Shown: positions 55,797 through 64,000, counted from the stretch's first letter. The stretch is 64,000 nucleotides of DNA from Actibacterium naphthalenivorans (GCF_014196965.1 NZ_JACIEQ010000005.1:1-64000), one strand, 5' to 3'. Numbers and translations are program-made. Notes: generated by a model from the letters alone, not told the origin.

Positions 55797-57476
55797 ATGC
55801 GCCTGGCCCCGGCGCTGACACTCGTACTGCTGCTCGGCCCGGTTCTGGCCGGGCTGGCGGGTACGCTGGCCCCGGCCTTGGGCCTGTTCCCGGCGCTGGG
55901 GGGAAGAAGCCTCAGCCTGGCGCCGGCCATGGCGTTGCTCGACTGGCCCGGCCTTGTGCCGGCGGCGCGGCTCAGCGTGACCACCGGGCTTGCCGCCACC
56001 GCGCTTTCGCTGGCCATCACCGCGCTGATCATGGCAGGCTGGTCGGGCACCCGCGCCTTTCGCTGGATGGAGCGTGCGCTGTCGCCGCTGCTGTCGGTAC
56101 CGCATGCGGCGGCGGCCTTCGGCATCGCCTTTCTGATCGCCCCGTCGGGCTGGATCTCCCGCGCCCTGTCGCCCTGGGCCACTGACTGGCACCACCCGCC
56201 CGACCTGCTGATCGTGCAGGATCCGTGGGGCATCGCCATGGTGCTGGGGCTTGTCGCCAAGGAGGTGCCGTTTTTGCTGTTGATGACGCTGGCCGCCCTG
56301 CCGCAGGCGATGCCGCGCCGCAGCCTGACCATCGCGCAATCGCTCGGCTATTGCCGCGTCACCGGCTGGCTGAAGGCGGTGTTTCCCCGCATCTATGCCC
56401 AGATCCGGCTACCGGTCTACGCCGTGCTGGCCTATTCCATGTCGGTGGTCGATGTCGCCATCATCCTTGGCCCCAACACGCCGCCGCCGCTGGCCGTGCA
56501 GGTGGTGCGCTGGATGGGCGACCCCGATCTGACGATGCGGTTTCAGGCCGCCGCCGGGGCGGTACTGCAACTGGCCCTCGTGGTCGTCGTGCTGACGCTC
56601 TGGCGCCTGGGCGAAGGCGTTGCGGGGCGGTTGGGCAAAAGCTGGATCGCGCGCGGCGGGCGCGGCCGGTTCGACCACGCGCTGGGCCTGGCCGGCATGG
56701 CCGCCGCCACGCTGACCGCAGGCGCGGTGCTGCTGGGGCTGGCGGGCCTAGCGCTCTGGTCCGTGGCCGGCTTCTGGACCTTCCCCGACGCCTGGCCCGA
56801 CAGCCTGACCCTGCGCGCCTGGATGCGCCACGCCCCCGGCCTGCGCGACCCTGTGCTTGAGACCGTGATCATCGCGCTGGCGGCCACGCTGATCGCGCTT
56901 GCCCTGACACTGGCCTGCCTGCAGGCCGAGCATCGCTTCGGCCTCAGCCCCGGCGCGCGCAGCCTGTGGCTTTTGTACCTGCCGCTGCTGATCCCGCAGA
57001 TCGCCTTTCTGCCCGGCCTGCAGACCCTCGCGCTGATCGCGGGGGCGGATATGGGGCGCGGCGTGGTGATCCTGGGCCATGTGGTGTTCGTGCTGCCCTA
57101 TGTCTTCCTGTCGCTCGGCGATCCGTTCCGCAAGTGGGATACGCGCCATGCCACCATCGCCGCCGCTCTCGGCGCCGCGCCCCGCCGCACCTTCTGGGCG
57201 ATCCGCCTGCCGATGCTTTTGGCCCCGGTGCTGACCGCGGCCGCCGTCGGCTTTGGCGTGTCGGTGGGGCAATACCTGCCCACCCTGCTGATCGGCGGCG
57301 GCAGGGTGCAGACCCTGACGACCGAGGCCGTGGCGCTCGCCTCGGGCGGCGACCGGCGGGTGATCGGCATCTACGCGCTGGCGCAGACCGGGGTGGTGAT
57401 CCTGGGTTTCGCCGCCGCGCTGCTGCTGCCCCGGCTTGCCTGGGCGAACCGCCATGCGCTAAGGGCGGCGGCATGA
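55797..57476 (+). CDS. ABC transporter permease, YnjC-like (fused double permease)
   Basis: 559-aa inner-membrane protein with two permease halves of about six helices each and EAA loops (TIAQSLGYCRVTGWLKAVFP and TIAAALGAAPRRTFWAIRLP), as in YnjC, ThiP and iron permeases. The ATG lies 3 bases after the ynjB-like stop, and the stop overlaps the ATPase start (ATGA). Confidence 0.88.
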   Translation: MRLAPALTLVLLLGPVLAGLAGTLAPALGLFPALGGRSLSLAPAMALLDWPGLVPAARLSVTTGLAATALSLAITALIMAGWSGTRAFRWMERALSPLLSVPHAAAAFGIAFLIAPSGWISRALSPWATDWHHPPDLLIVQDPWGIAMVLGLVAKEVPFLLLMTLAALPQAMPRRSLTIAQSLGYCRVTGWLKAVFPRIYAQIRLPVYAVLAYSMSVVDVAIILGPNTPPPLAVQVVRWMGDPDLTMRFQAAAGAVLQLALVVVVLTLWRLGEGVAGRLGKSWIARGGRGRFDHALGLAGMAAATLTAGAVLLGLAGLALWSVAGFWTFPDAWPDSLTLRAWMRHAPGLRDPVLETVIIALAATLIALALTLACLQAEHRFGLSPGARSLWLLYLPLLIPQIAFLPGLQTLALIAGADMGRGVVILGHVVFVLPYVFLSLGDPFRKWDTRHATIAAALGAAPRRTFWAIRLPMLLAPVLTAAAVGFGVSVGQYLPTLLIGGGRVQTLTTEAVALASGGDRRVIGIYALAQTGVVILGFAAALLLPRLAWANRHALRAAA

Positions 57477-58117
57477 CGCAAACCGGGCTTCGCCTTGAAA
57501 ACCTTCGCATCCTGCGGCGCGGCCGGCAGCTTGTGGCGCTGGATACCCACGTGGCGCCGGGGGCGGTGCTGACGGTGATGGGCGCCTCGGGCGTGGGCAA
57601 ATCCACCCTGCTCGCGGCGATCACCGGCACCCTGCCCACCGGGTTTCGTGCCGAGGGCCGGATCATCCTGAATGGCGAGGATATCTCCCGCAAAGCCCCC
57701 GAGCACCGCCATGTCGGCATCCTGTTTCAGGAGGAGCTGTTGTTTCCGCACCTTTCGGTCGGCGGCAACCTCGCCTTCGGCCTGCCGCCCCGCATCCGCG
57801 GCCGCGCCGCCCGCCGCACGAAGATCAAAGAGGCGCTGGACGATGTCGGGCTTGCGGGCTTCGCCGCGCGCGACCCCGCCACGCTTTCGGGCGGGCAGAA
57901 GGCGCGCGTGGCGCTGATGCGGATGCTGCTGTCGGAACCCAAGGCCCTGCTTCTCGATGAAGCCTTCGCCGGGCTCGACGCCGCCCTGCGCGCACAGGTG
58001 CGGCAACTGGTCTTCGACCGCGCCCGGGCCCGCGCCCTGCCGGTGCTGATGGTTACCCATGACGCGGCGGATGCGCAGGCGGCAGGGGGCCGCCTGATCG
58101 TGCTGGAGCCGCGCTGA
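57473..58117 (+). CDS. ABC transporter ATPase, YnjD-like
   Basis: Short ATPase of 214 aa, as YnjD: Walker A GASGVGKS, signature LSGGQKARVAL, Walker B ALLLDEAFAGLD and switch MVTHD. Walker B is followed by EAF rather than the common EPF. Coupled to the permease by a 4-base overlap; completes the YnjBCD-type importer. Confidence 0.88.
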   Translation: MTQTGLRLENLRILRRGRQLVALDTHVAPGAVLTVMGASGVGKSTLLAAITGTLPTGFRAEGRIILNGEDISRKAPEHRHVGILFQEELLFPHLSVGGNLAFGLPPRIRGRAARRTKIKEALDDVGLAGFAARDPATLSGGQKARVALMRMLLSEPKALLLDEAFAGLDAALRAQVRQLVFDRARARALPVLMVTHDAADAQAAGGRLIVLEPR

Positions 58118-58132
58118 GCGGGCGCGGGGCCG

Positions 58133-58576
58133 CTATCGCTCGTCCGCCTCGCCCTTGACCTGCTCGGACCTGACCCGGCGCAGCGTTTCCACCAGCATCG
58201 CGGTGAAAAGCCCCATGTTCAGCAGCCCGTTCGCCGCCGCCAGCCCGCCGAGGATGCGCCACTGATGCGGCAGCAGGATGTCGCCGAATCCCAGCGTGGT
58301 GAAGGCGACGATGGAGAAATAGGTGGCGGCCTCGAGCGCCGTGAAAATCCCCAGGAACAGGAAGGCCAGCGCCCAGACCCATACCGACAGCGTCAGCACC
58401 GCCAGGACCATCAGCACCGTCACCATCAAAACCACCGCCAGCTTGGGCGCATGCGGCCGCCGCACCAGCCATGGGCTGGCCAGGCTCACCAGCGCCTCCG
58501 CCAGCCAGAAGCCGGCGCCGGCGATCACGATGGTCACGAGGATCAGCACGGTTCCGATCGCAAGCTGATGCAGCAA
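58133..58576 (-). CDS. Small two-helix potassium-channel-like protein
   Basis: 147-aa ion channel protein. Three or four hydrophobic segments and the pore signature TLGFGD (in AYFSIVAFTTLGFGDILLPH-like context) indicate a 2TM-type K+ channel without a regulatory RCK domain. The start is TTG 58576 directly after GGAGGAAGGAA, a very strong ribosome binding site; no ATG near it gives a sensible N-terminus. Convergent with the ynjD-like gene, 15 bases apart. Confidence 0.75.
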   Translation of the reverse strand: MLHQLAIGTVLILVTIVIAGAGFWLAEALVSLASPWLVRRPHAPKLAVVLMVTVLMVLAVLTLSVWVWALAFLFLGIFTALEAATYFSIVAFTTLGFGDILLPHQWRILGGLAAANGLLNMGLFTAMLVETLRRVRSEQVKGEADER

Positions 58577-58823
58577 TTCCTTCCTCCCGGTCTGACGCGG
58601 CCGCCGGGCGGCAGGCTGCGGACAAGTTCGGAAACCTACTTCAGAATGTGCCCAAGGAGAACCTTGTAAAACCGGCGCACCCCCGGGATGCGACATTTTG
58701 GGCCGCAGCGCGATGCGCCGCGCGGCCCCGGCCTGGCGGCCCATTCGCCTTGAAAGCAGCGCTCTCGCAGCCGCCACTGCGCCCCGCTGCGGCGCCCAAG
58801 CGTCCGGTTTCTGCGAAATTGAC

Positions 58824-58848
58824 GGAACCGTGCCCCGGTTTCCGCGTT
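58824..58848 (+). promoter_or_regulatory. EcfG-type promoter ahead of the PRC-barrel gene
   Basis: GGAAC at 58824-58828 and CGTT at 58845-58848 with a 16-base spacer match the general stress response consensus GGAAC-N16/17-CGTT. It lies 64 bases before the start codon of the PRC-barrel gene. The rest of the 336-base gap (58577-58912) shows nothing else clear. Confidence 0.8.
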
Positions 58849-58912
58849 CTTTTCTCAACCGGCGCATGCACGACCTCCGCGCCGGACGCAAACCTGATGA
58901 AGGAGCAAAACC

Positions 58913-59779
58913 ATGAATAAATTCTTTGCATCCACCGCGATCGCATTGCTCGTTGCCGGCCCCGTCGCCGCGCAGGCACAGACCGGCACGGTCACCGCCC
59001 AGACGCAGACCGGTGCCGGCCTGTTCGTCGAGACCGCGGCCGCGACCGACCACTACGGCTCCGACCTGATCGGCAAGCGCCTTTACGTGGCCGAAACCGA
59101 AACCGACGAGTCCACCACCCTCACGTCCGACATGCGGGACGAATGGGATGATATCGGTGAAATCAACGACCTGGTGATTTCCGAAGACGGCACGGTCAAA
59201 GCCGTTCTGCTGGACATCGGCGGTTTTCTGGGTGTCGGCGAAAAGACGGTTGCCGTTGACATGAGCAAACTGCGGTTCATCCCGGACGGCGAAGACGCGG
59301 ATGACTATTTCGTCGCCTTCCAGGGCAATACCGAGATGATCGAAAGCGCGCCGGAATTCGAACCCTATGAGACCCGCGAAACCACCGCGATGACGGATCA
59401 GGACGCCGCCACGCCGGTGACCGGCGACAAGGCCATGGCAGAAGATAACGGCCCGCTGTGGGATACCCCGCTGGTCGAGCGTGAAGGCTACAAGCGCGTC
59501 GAGGCCAACGAGCTGACCGCCGATGATCTGACGGGCGCGACCGTCTATGACGTGAACGACGATTCCATCGGCGAGGTCTCAGACCTGGTGATCACCGACG
59601 ATGGCAAGATCGAACAGGCGATCGTTGATGTCGGGGGCTTCCTGGGCATGGGCGAGCACAGCGTCGCGATCGCGTTCGACGAGATGCAGATCATCCGCGA
59701 GGATGATGGCGATGACCTGCGTGTCTATGTTTCCGCCAGCGAAGAACAGCTCAAAGAGCGTCCGAGCTACAACTACTGA
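58913..59779 (+). CDS. Secreted protein with two PRC-barrel domains
   Basis: 288-aa exported protein with signal peptide MNKFFASTAIALLVAGPVAA and an acidic mature chain. Two PRC-barrel repeats are visible, each with the pattern IGEINDLVISEDGTVKAVLL ... GGFLGVGEKTVAV (first) and IGEVSDLVITDDGKIEQAIV ... GGFLGMGEHSVAI (second), joined by an acidic linker. PRC-barrel proteins of this type are frequent general-stress-response targets in alphaproteobacteria. An EcfG-type promoter precedes it and a strong terminator follows. Confidence 0.88.
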   Translation: MNKFFASTAIALLVAGPVAAQAQTGTVTAQTQTGAGLFVETAAATDHYGSDLIGKRLYVAETETDESTTLTSDMRDEWDDIGEINDLVISEDGTVKAVLLDIGGFLGVGEKTVAVDMSKLRFIPDGEDADDYFVAFQGNTEMIESAPEFEPYETRETTAMTDQDAATPVTGDKAMAEDNGPLWDTPLVEREGYKRVEANELTADDLTGATVYDVNDDSIGEVSDLVITDDGKIEQAIVDVGGFLGMGEHSVAIAFDEMQIIREDDGDDLRVYVSASEEQLKERPSYNY

Positions 59780-59804
59780 ACGCACAACACCGCTGACAGG
59801 ATCG

Positions 59805-59831
59805 GAGGGCCGCATTTCGCGGCCCTCTTTT
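59805..59831 (+). terminator. Intrinsic terminator of the PRC-barrel gene
   Basis: A perfect 9-bp stem GAGGGCCGC / GCGGCCCTC with loop ATTTC, followed by TTTT, 25 bases after the stop codon. It insulates the PRC-barrel gene from the AI-2E-type gene, which has its own promoter. Confidence 0.9.
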
Positions 59832-59864
59832 CGTTCCGCCACGCAGCGTGGGTGGCGGCGGCAG

Positions 59865-59889
59865 GGAACAATCCCACCGGCCGTGCGTT
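59865..59889 (+). promoter_or_regulatory. EcfG-type promoter ahead of the AI-2E transporter gene
   Basis: GGAAC at 59865-59869 and CGTT at 59886-59889 with a 16-base spacer match the EcfG consensus. It is 25 bases before the ATG, so the leader would be short. Confidence 0.75.
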
Positions 59890-59914
59890 ACCTGCCGAAG
59901 AGGAACGGGGACAC

Positions 59915-60967
59915 ATGACAAGAGAGATGCAAAGCCGCTGGGCGCTCATTATCATCGCCATTGTAGCGGCGACGGCGGCCCTGAAACTCGCCGATGCCGT
60001 GTTCGCGCCGCTGGCGCTTGCCTTCGTGATCGCTGTCGTCCTGTCGCCTCTGGCCGACTTTCTGGCAAAAGCCGGCGTACCCAATACCGCCAGCGCGGTT
60101 CTGAGCTTCATCTTCGGCCTCGCGCTTCTGATCGCGCTGATCCTCGCGGCCGAACCCTTCGTCACCGATATCTATGAACAGGGCCCCCGCATCCGCTATG
60201 AACTGCGCGAAACGCTGGCCGATCTGCGGCATATGCTGCGCGGCCTTGATGATGTAACCGAAGAGGTTCAGAAGGCGCTCGCCCCCGCCGGCGCTGCCGA
60301 GGCCGCGGAGCCATCGCCGCAAAACGGCGTGAGCATTCCCTCACTGACCGATGCACTGTTTCTGGCCCCCGCCATCGCGGGGCAGATGCTGATTTTCGGC
60401 GGCGGCCTGTTTTTCATCCTTCTGTGCCGGGCCGACATCTACCACTGGCTGGCCCGGCTGGCCTCGGAAAACGGAACCGGGCGCGCCGTTACCGCCGAGT
60501 GTTTCCGCCGCGCCGATCGACAGGTGTCGCGCTACTTCCTGACCGTCGCGATGATCAACACCGCCTTTGGCGTGTCGGTCGCGGCGGCGCTGGCCGCGTT
60601 GGGCATGCCCAGTGCGATCCTGTGGGGGGCGGTTGCCATGCTGATGAATTTCATCGTCTACCTCGGCCCCGCGCTCGTTGCGGTTTCGCTGTTGGCCGCC
60701 GGGGTCATCGTCTTCGACGGCCTCGCCTCGGCCCTGCCCGCCGCGGCCTTCGTGACGCTGAATTTCATCGAAGGTCAGTTCGTGACACCCACGCTTGTGG
60801 GGCGTCAGATGCAGGTCAACCCGCTGCTTGTGTTTTTGTCGCTGTGCCTGTGGCTCTGGCTTTGGGGGCCGATCGGCGGTTTTGTCGCCATTCCTGTGCT
60901 GGTCTGGGGGATCGCCGTGACACAGGGGCTGGTGCAGCCTGCAGAAGAGCTCCGCGAGGCCGCGTAG
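59915..60967 (+). CDS. AI-2E (PerM/TqsA) family transporter
   Basis: 350-aa inner-membrane protein of the AI-2E transporter family, about eight helices: KLADAVFAPLALAFVIAVVL at the N-terminus and the conserved C-terminal half (GMPSAILWGAVAMLMNFIVY, FIEGQFVTPTLVGRQMQVNP, GPIGGFVAIPVLV). Members export various small molecules or ions; AI-2 export should not be assumed. ATG 59915 follows GAGGAACGGGG. An EcfG-type promoter is just upstream, placing it in the general stress response. Confidence 0.85.
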   Translation: MTREMQSRWALIIIAIVAATAALKLADAVFAPLALAFVIAVVLSPLADFLAKAGVPNTASAVLSFIFGLALLIALILAAEPFVTDIYEQGPRIRYELRETLADLRHMLRGLDDVTEEVQKALAPAGAAEAAEPSPQNGVSIPSLTDALFLAPAIAGQMLIFGGGLFFILLCRADIYHWLARLASENGTGRAVTAECFRRADRQVSRYFLTVAMINTAFGVSVAAALAALGMPSAILWGAVAMLMNFIVYLGPALVAVSLLAAGVIVFDGLASALPAAAFVTLNFIEGQFVTPTLVGRQMQVNPLLVFLSLCLWLWLWGPIGGFVAIPVLVWGIAVTQGLVQPAEELREAA

Positions 60968-60985
60968 GCCCCGTGGACGGCACGC

Positions 60986-62728
60986 TCAAACCAGCCCGGC
61001 CAAGGCGTTTTCCCGTGCTTCCCTCTCGAAATCCACGATCGGGAATTCGGCGTAGATGCGATAGGTTTCGTCGTCGTCACGCGTGTCCACAGTGCCCCGC
61101 AGCTGATGCGCGAAGGCCGAAATAAGGCTTGTGCCCAGCCCCGAGCCGCGCACCTGTTCGGGCGGGGTGATCGGCACGCCCTTGGAATTGCTGACCTCCA
61201 GAACCGCGCGGCTGCCGTCATGCGCGCTCAGGCGCACCTCGATCCAGGGGCAGCCAACGGCGGGACGACCAAGGTATTTGAGCGCGTTCGTCACCGCCTC
61301 CGATCCCAGAAGCGACAGCGGAACCGCCTGATCGGGGTAGAGCGTGACCGGATCATACGATTGCTCGAAACGCAGTTGCACCCCTTTGGGCGCCCCCCCT
61401 TCAACGAGACTCGTGATGATCCCCTTCAACAGCTCGTCGGCACGAACGCGGCTCTCCGAGGAGGTTTCATACAGGCTCCGGTGCGCGGTCGCGATGCTCA
61501 TGACGCGCATCTGTACTTCCTTCAGGGCGGCCCGCGCCTCGGGCACCGTCGCCTTTCTGATTTTCATGTTCACAATCGAGGAAATCAACTGCAGGTTGTT
61601 CTTGACCCGGTGATGAACCTCTTTCAACAGCACCGTCTTGTCGCGGATGGTGCCTTCCAGCTCTGCCTCGTCGCGCACGACTGTTTCCGCCAGGTCATGC
61701 CATGTCCTGTCAATCTCGCGAATTTCCAGCGGCTTGAACCCGTCATCGCCGTCGTCCGGCAGAAACCGCGTTTTGGTGAACACCTGCATCTCACTGCGCA
61801 GCTTGTGGATATGCTTGATCACCAGCCGGTGCACCGCGAAATAGGCCACACCCAGGCTGGCGAGCCACATGACAACGGGAAAGATCAGCGGCGATGAAAG
61901 GGCGAATCCGGGCGCCACGGCCAACCGCTCGCGCGGCCAGCTTCCGATGGCGTAGACCGTATTGGCCAGAATCGGCACAATGGCAAACACCCTCTCCTCG
62001 CCCCCTGCGGTCTGGCCGGTAAAGGCGGTGCGTGCGTGCCCGACAAAGCTGAACAGGCTCCGCTCGCCGGGAAGGCTGTCGGCGACATTCTCGAGCCCCG
62101 ATTCCGAGCTGAGAACCTGGCCGTCACGGTTAAAGGTGATCAGATCGATCGGGCGTTCCGTCGGCAACAGCTCCAGCGTCTGGAAGATCCGCTTGTGCGG
62201 CAGCGATACGGCAACGTACCCTTCGAACCGTCCGCCCGAGAGCACCGGTTCAGACATGACGATGACAGCCGTCTTGCTGATCGGCGCCTCCCTGAGCAGA
62301 TCGGCGCGCGCCTCGGGGTTGGCGCGCTGCGCCTTCAGGATCATGCTGTTGCCCATGTCGCGGCCCTGATCCGCCGATCCACATTCCAGAATGCCGGCGC
62401 GATTGACGAAACCGGCAAAGGAAAACTGCGGATTTTCCCGCACGAAATCGGCAAAGACCGCGTGGCAATCCGCGCTGGACAGTCGGACGGAGGGCAAGGC
62501 GGCGACAAAGGCCGCCGTTGCCCCGAATCCGCCGCGGATCATTCCTTCTTCGCTGGCCGCCGCCTCTGCGGTAACGGCCATCAGCGCGGTCTCGGCACGA
62601 CGGTCGGCTTCCTCCGCGAATTTGCCGGTCAACGAGATCGCAATCAGCCCGATCGGGAACAGTGCGAATGCCAGAAGTGCGGCGACCCGAAAGGCCAGCC
62701 CATCGGTGAATTGCCGTATCTTTTGCAT
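60986..62728 (-). CDS. Membrane sensor histidine kinase, HisKA_2/HWE type (PhyK-like)
   Basis: 580-aa kinase with two membrane helices flanking a periplasmic sensor domain (residues about 35-270, CHASE/dCache-like). A linker and a HisKA_2 domain follow, with phospho-acceptor near His372 in LLKEVHHRVKNNLQLISSIV, then an HATPase (SEAVTNALKY, GSGLGTSLISAFAHQLRG). HisKA_2 kinases next to ecfG are the usual phosphodonors of PhyR. ATG 62728 is 5 bases after the ecfG stop; a TTG at 62737 overlapping that stop is an alternative. Confidence 0.88.
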   Translation of the reverse strand: MQKIRQFTDGLAFRVAALLAFALFPIGLIAISLTGKFAEEADRRAETALMAVTAEAAASEEGMIRGGFGATAAFVAALPSVRLSSADCHAVFADFVRENPQFSFAGFVNRAGILECGSADQGRDMGNSMILKAQRANPEARADLLREAPISKTAVIVMSEPVLSGGRFEGYVAVSLPHKRIFQTLELLPTERPIDLITFNRDGQVLSSESGLENVADSLPGERSLFSFVGHARTAFTGQTAGGEERVFAIVPILANTVYAIGSWPRERLAVAPGFALSSPLIFPVVMWLASLGVAYFAVHRLVIKHIHKLRSEMQVFTKTRFLPDDGDDGFKPLEIREIDRTWHDLAETVVRDEAELEGTIRDKTVLLKEVHHRVKNNLQLISSIVNMKIRKATVPEARAALKEVQMRVMSIATAHRSLYETSSESRVRADELLKGIITSLVEGGAPKGVQLRFEQSYDPVTLYPDQAVPLSLLGSEAVTNALKYLGRPAVGCPWIEVRLSAHDGSRAVLEVSNSKGVPITPPEQVRGSGLGTSLISAFAHQLRGTVDTRDDDETYRIYAEFPIVDFEREARENALAGLV

Positions 62729-62733
62729 GGATG

Positions 62734-63312
62734 TCAAAAGCGCTGCACCGTCATGCCCGCGTTCACCACCGCCAGTGTTTCCTGATCGGTCAACTCCATC
62801 GTGCCGTCGCCGTCAAGTTCCAGAATCTCGCTCAGCCTCTGACGTCCGCGGTTCACGCGGCTCTTGATGGTTCCGACCGCCACACCGCAGGTTTCGGCCG
62901 CTTCCTCATAGGAAAACCCCGACGCGCCGACCAGGATCAGCGCCTCGCGCTGTTCGTCGTTCAACTGAACAAACGCCCGCTCGAAATCCGCCATCGCCAG
63001 CCGCCCGTCATGCGACGGCTTTTCCGACAGGGTGGCGGCGAAAGCGCCGTCGCTGTCCTGCACCTCGCGCTTGGCCTTGCGCCGGTCCGAATAGAAAGTG
63101 TTGCGCAAAATCGTGAACAGCCAGGCCCGCATGTTGGTGCCCACCTGATAGGAGTCGATGTTCCTCCAGGCCTTGACGATGGCATCCTGCACCAGATCAT
63201 CGGCCGCAGAGCCGTTTCTGGTAAGGCTCAGCGCAAAGGCGCGCAGGGCCGGCAAATGCTCCACGATTTCCTCGCGGGGGTTGGCATCACGCTGGGGTTC
63301 AGCTTTTTCCAT
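62734..63312 (-). CDS. ecfG: General stress response ECF sigma factor EcfG
   Basis: 192-aa ECF sigma factor (ECF15 group). Region 2 reads LPALRAFALSLTRNGSAADD and DLVQDAIVKAWRNIDSYQVG; region 4 reads LNDEQREALILVGASGFSYE and EAAETCGVAVGTIKSRVNRG. It directs RNA polymerase to GGAAC-N16/17-CGTT promoters, held inactive by NepR until PhyR is phosphorylated. The start overlaps the end of nepR by 14 bases, giving translational coupling of sigma and anti-sigma. Confidence 0.95.
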   Translation of the reverse strand: MEKAEPQRDANPREEIVEHLPALRAFALSLTRNGSAADDLVQDAIVKAWRNIDSYQVGTNMRAWLFTILRNTFYSDRRKAKREVQDSDGAFAATLSEKPSHDGRLAMADFERAFVQLNDEQREALILVGASGFSYEEAAETCGVAVGTIKSRVNRGRQRLSEILELDGDGTMELTDQETLAVVNAGMTVQRF

Positions 63313-63454
63313 GATGCGAGTCCTGCTCCTTGAGCTGCTCAAGCAATTCTTTGAAGCGATCCGGGACGTCTTCTTCGAGTTTCTGCTGATAGACCCGACG
63401 TAAATTTTCGTCGATCTGCTCTTCAAGTCTGGACTTGTTGTTTTCATGCGCCAT
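63299..63454 (-). CDS. nepR: Anti-sigma factor NepR
   Basis: 51-aa protein that binds EcfG and is removed by phosphorylated PhyR. The core IDENLRRVYQQKLEEDVPDR and FKELLEQLKEQD is the NepR helix-linker-helix signature. The Leu-Arg-Arg-Val-Tyr and the Val-Pro-Asp-Arg-Phe segments are the conserved contacts. Its stop lies inside the ecfG coding region. It is preceded by an EcfG-type promoter on the minus strand. Confidence 0.95.
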   Translation of the reverse strand: MAHENNKSRLEEQIDENLRRVYQQKLEEDVPDRFKELLEQLKEQDSHHGKS

Positions 63455-63504
63455 GCTGCCATCCACAATTTCCACGGTTTGCCTGAGAACCGTATATTAA
63501 TCGG

Positions 63505-63530
63505 GAACCCAACGTAGGCCAAATGCGTTT
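63505..63530 (+). promoter_or_regulatory. EcfG-type promoter for phyR
   Basis: GGAAC 63505-63509, 17-base spacer, CGTT 63527-63530; 35 bases before the phyR ATG. It occupies almost the same DNA as the opposing nepR promoter. Confidence 0.85.
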
Positions 63531-63537
63531 GGTTCCC
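63512..63537 (-). promoter_or_regulatory. EcfG-type promoter for nepR-ecfG
   Basis: On the minus strand GGAAC (63537-63533) and CGTT (63515-63512) are 17 bases apart, directed toward nepR-ecfG-kinase. The elements interleave with those of the phyR promoter. Confidence 0.85.
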
Positions 63538-63564
63538 GATCTGATCAAAAAAAGGGACGATCGA

Positions 63565-64000
63565 ATGTCTACAGGACAGTCTGGAAATCACCTATCGCTG
63601 ATCGTGGCCGAAATCCTGCCCTCTTTGCGGCGGTATGCGCGGGCGCTGACCGGCAACCAGAAGACCGGCGACAGATACGCCGCCACCACCCTCGAGGCAC
63701 TGCTGAGCGACCGGTCGGTGTTCGAGCAGATACCGGACCCGAAAACCGCCTTGTTTCATGCCTTCCACCTGATCTGGACCAGCGCCGGCGCCCCCGTCGG
63801 GGAAAGCGAATCCGGGCTGGCACGTCAGGCCCAGGCCCATCTGCGGCGCCTGACCGCGAATACCCGCGAGGCGTTGCTGCTGAACACGATCGAGGAATTC
63901 AGCCGAGAGGATATCGCAACCATCATGGGAACCGACTCTGCCGAGGTCGCGCATCTTCTGGACGTCGCGCACCGCGAGATGGAAGACAGCATCAGCGGCC
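63565..64000 (+). CDS. phyR: Response regulator PhyR (N-terminal part, runs off the window)
   Basis: The first 145 residues are the sigma-like domain of PhyR: LRRYARALTGNQKTGDRYAA and TLEAL resemble region 2, and TREALLLNTIEEFSREDIAT with IMGTDSAEVAHLLDVAHREM resembles region 4. The receiver domain expected after about residue 140 lies beyond the window. Once phosphorylated it sequesters NepR and frees EcfG. ATG 63565 follows AAAGGGACGATC. It is divergent from nepR-ecfG with a shared, interleaved promoter region. Confidence 0.93.
   Translation, partial: MSTGQSGNHLSLIVAEILPSLRRYARALTGNQKTGDRYAATTLEALLSDRSVFEQIPDPKTALFHAFHLIWTSAGAPVGESESGLARQAQAHLRRLTANTREALLLNTIEEFSREDIATIMGTDSAEVAHLLDVAHREMEDSISG

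Overview
The window is GC-rich, densely coded DNA from an alphaproteobacterium, most likely a member of the Rhodobacteraceae (Roseobacter/Rhodovulum type). Support comes from the aat, DUF2155, MlaD-like and NDUFA12-family gene order beside accBC, the NepR-EcfG-PhyR general stress response locus, an ScfR-type regulator, and several small Rhodobacterales-type proteins. No phage, insertion sequence, CRISPR array or replication origin was seen.

Layout. 0-2.4 kb: acetyltransferase and phosphoglucomutase. 2.7-3.2 kb: frameshifted arylsulfotransferase remnant. 3.4-8.4 kb: an electron-transfer operon made of a NirB-like FAD/[2Fe-2S] protein with a membrane heme-like tail, an undecaheme-type cytochrome c, a DUF3365 c-type heme protein, a monoheme cytochrome c and a single-domain globin. 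8.5-13.2 kb (minus strand): a guanidine operon with promoter, guanidine-I (ykkC) riboswitch, overlapping terminator, ABC importer (binding protein, permease, ATPase), a guanidine-hydrolase-type ureohydrolase and a His-rich putative nickel helper. 13.7-24 kb: assorted genes including tRNA-Thr(UGU), an orphan iron-type permease, an unusual fatty-acid oxidation protein, a DksA-like protein, a persulfide dioxygenase/YeeE sulfur cluster and a FliM/FliN-like protein.

24-36.3 kb is a carboxylate (probably acetate) module: a symporter-histidine kinase, a small membrane protein, a receiver protein and an ScfR-type regulator diverge from a Liv-type ABC transporter that ends in acetyl-CoA synthetase. 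36.4-48.2 kb is reductive pyrimidine catabolism: transporter, hydantoinase, ureidopropionase-type amidohydrolase, beta-alanine-type transaminase, a RutR-like repressor with a near-perfect RutR box, and PreA/PreT. 48.5-54.4 kb is housekeeping: accBC, aat, DUF2155, MlaD-like, NDUFA12, clpX and clpP. 54.6-58.1 kb is a YnjBCD-type ABC transporter, followed by a small potassium-channel-like protein. 58.8-64 kb is the general stress response locus: nepR-ecfG-kinase, the start of phyR, and two nearby genes. Four promoter elements there match the EcfG consensus, two of them interleaved between nepR and phyR.

The best-supported striking feature is the riboswitch-controlled guanidine uptake and hydrolysis operon. 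The least familiar set of genes is the NirB-like/multiheme/globin cluster, whose substrate cannot be read from sequence. All calls come from reading the sequence; no database search or folding program was run.
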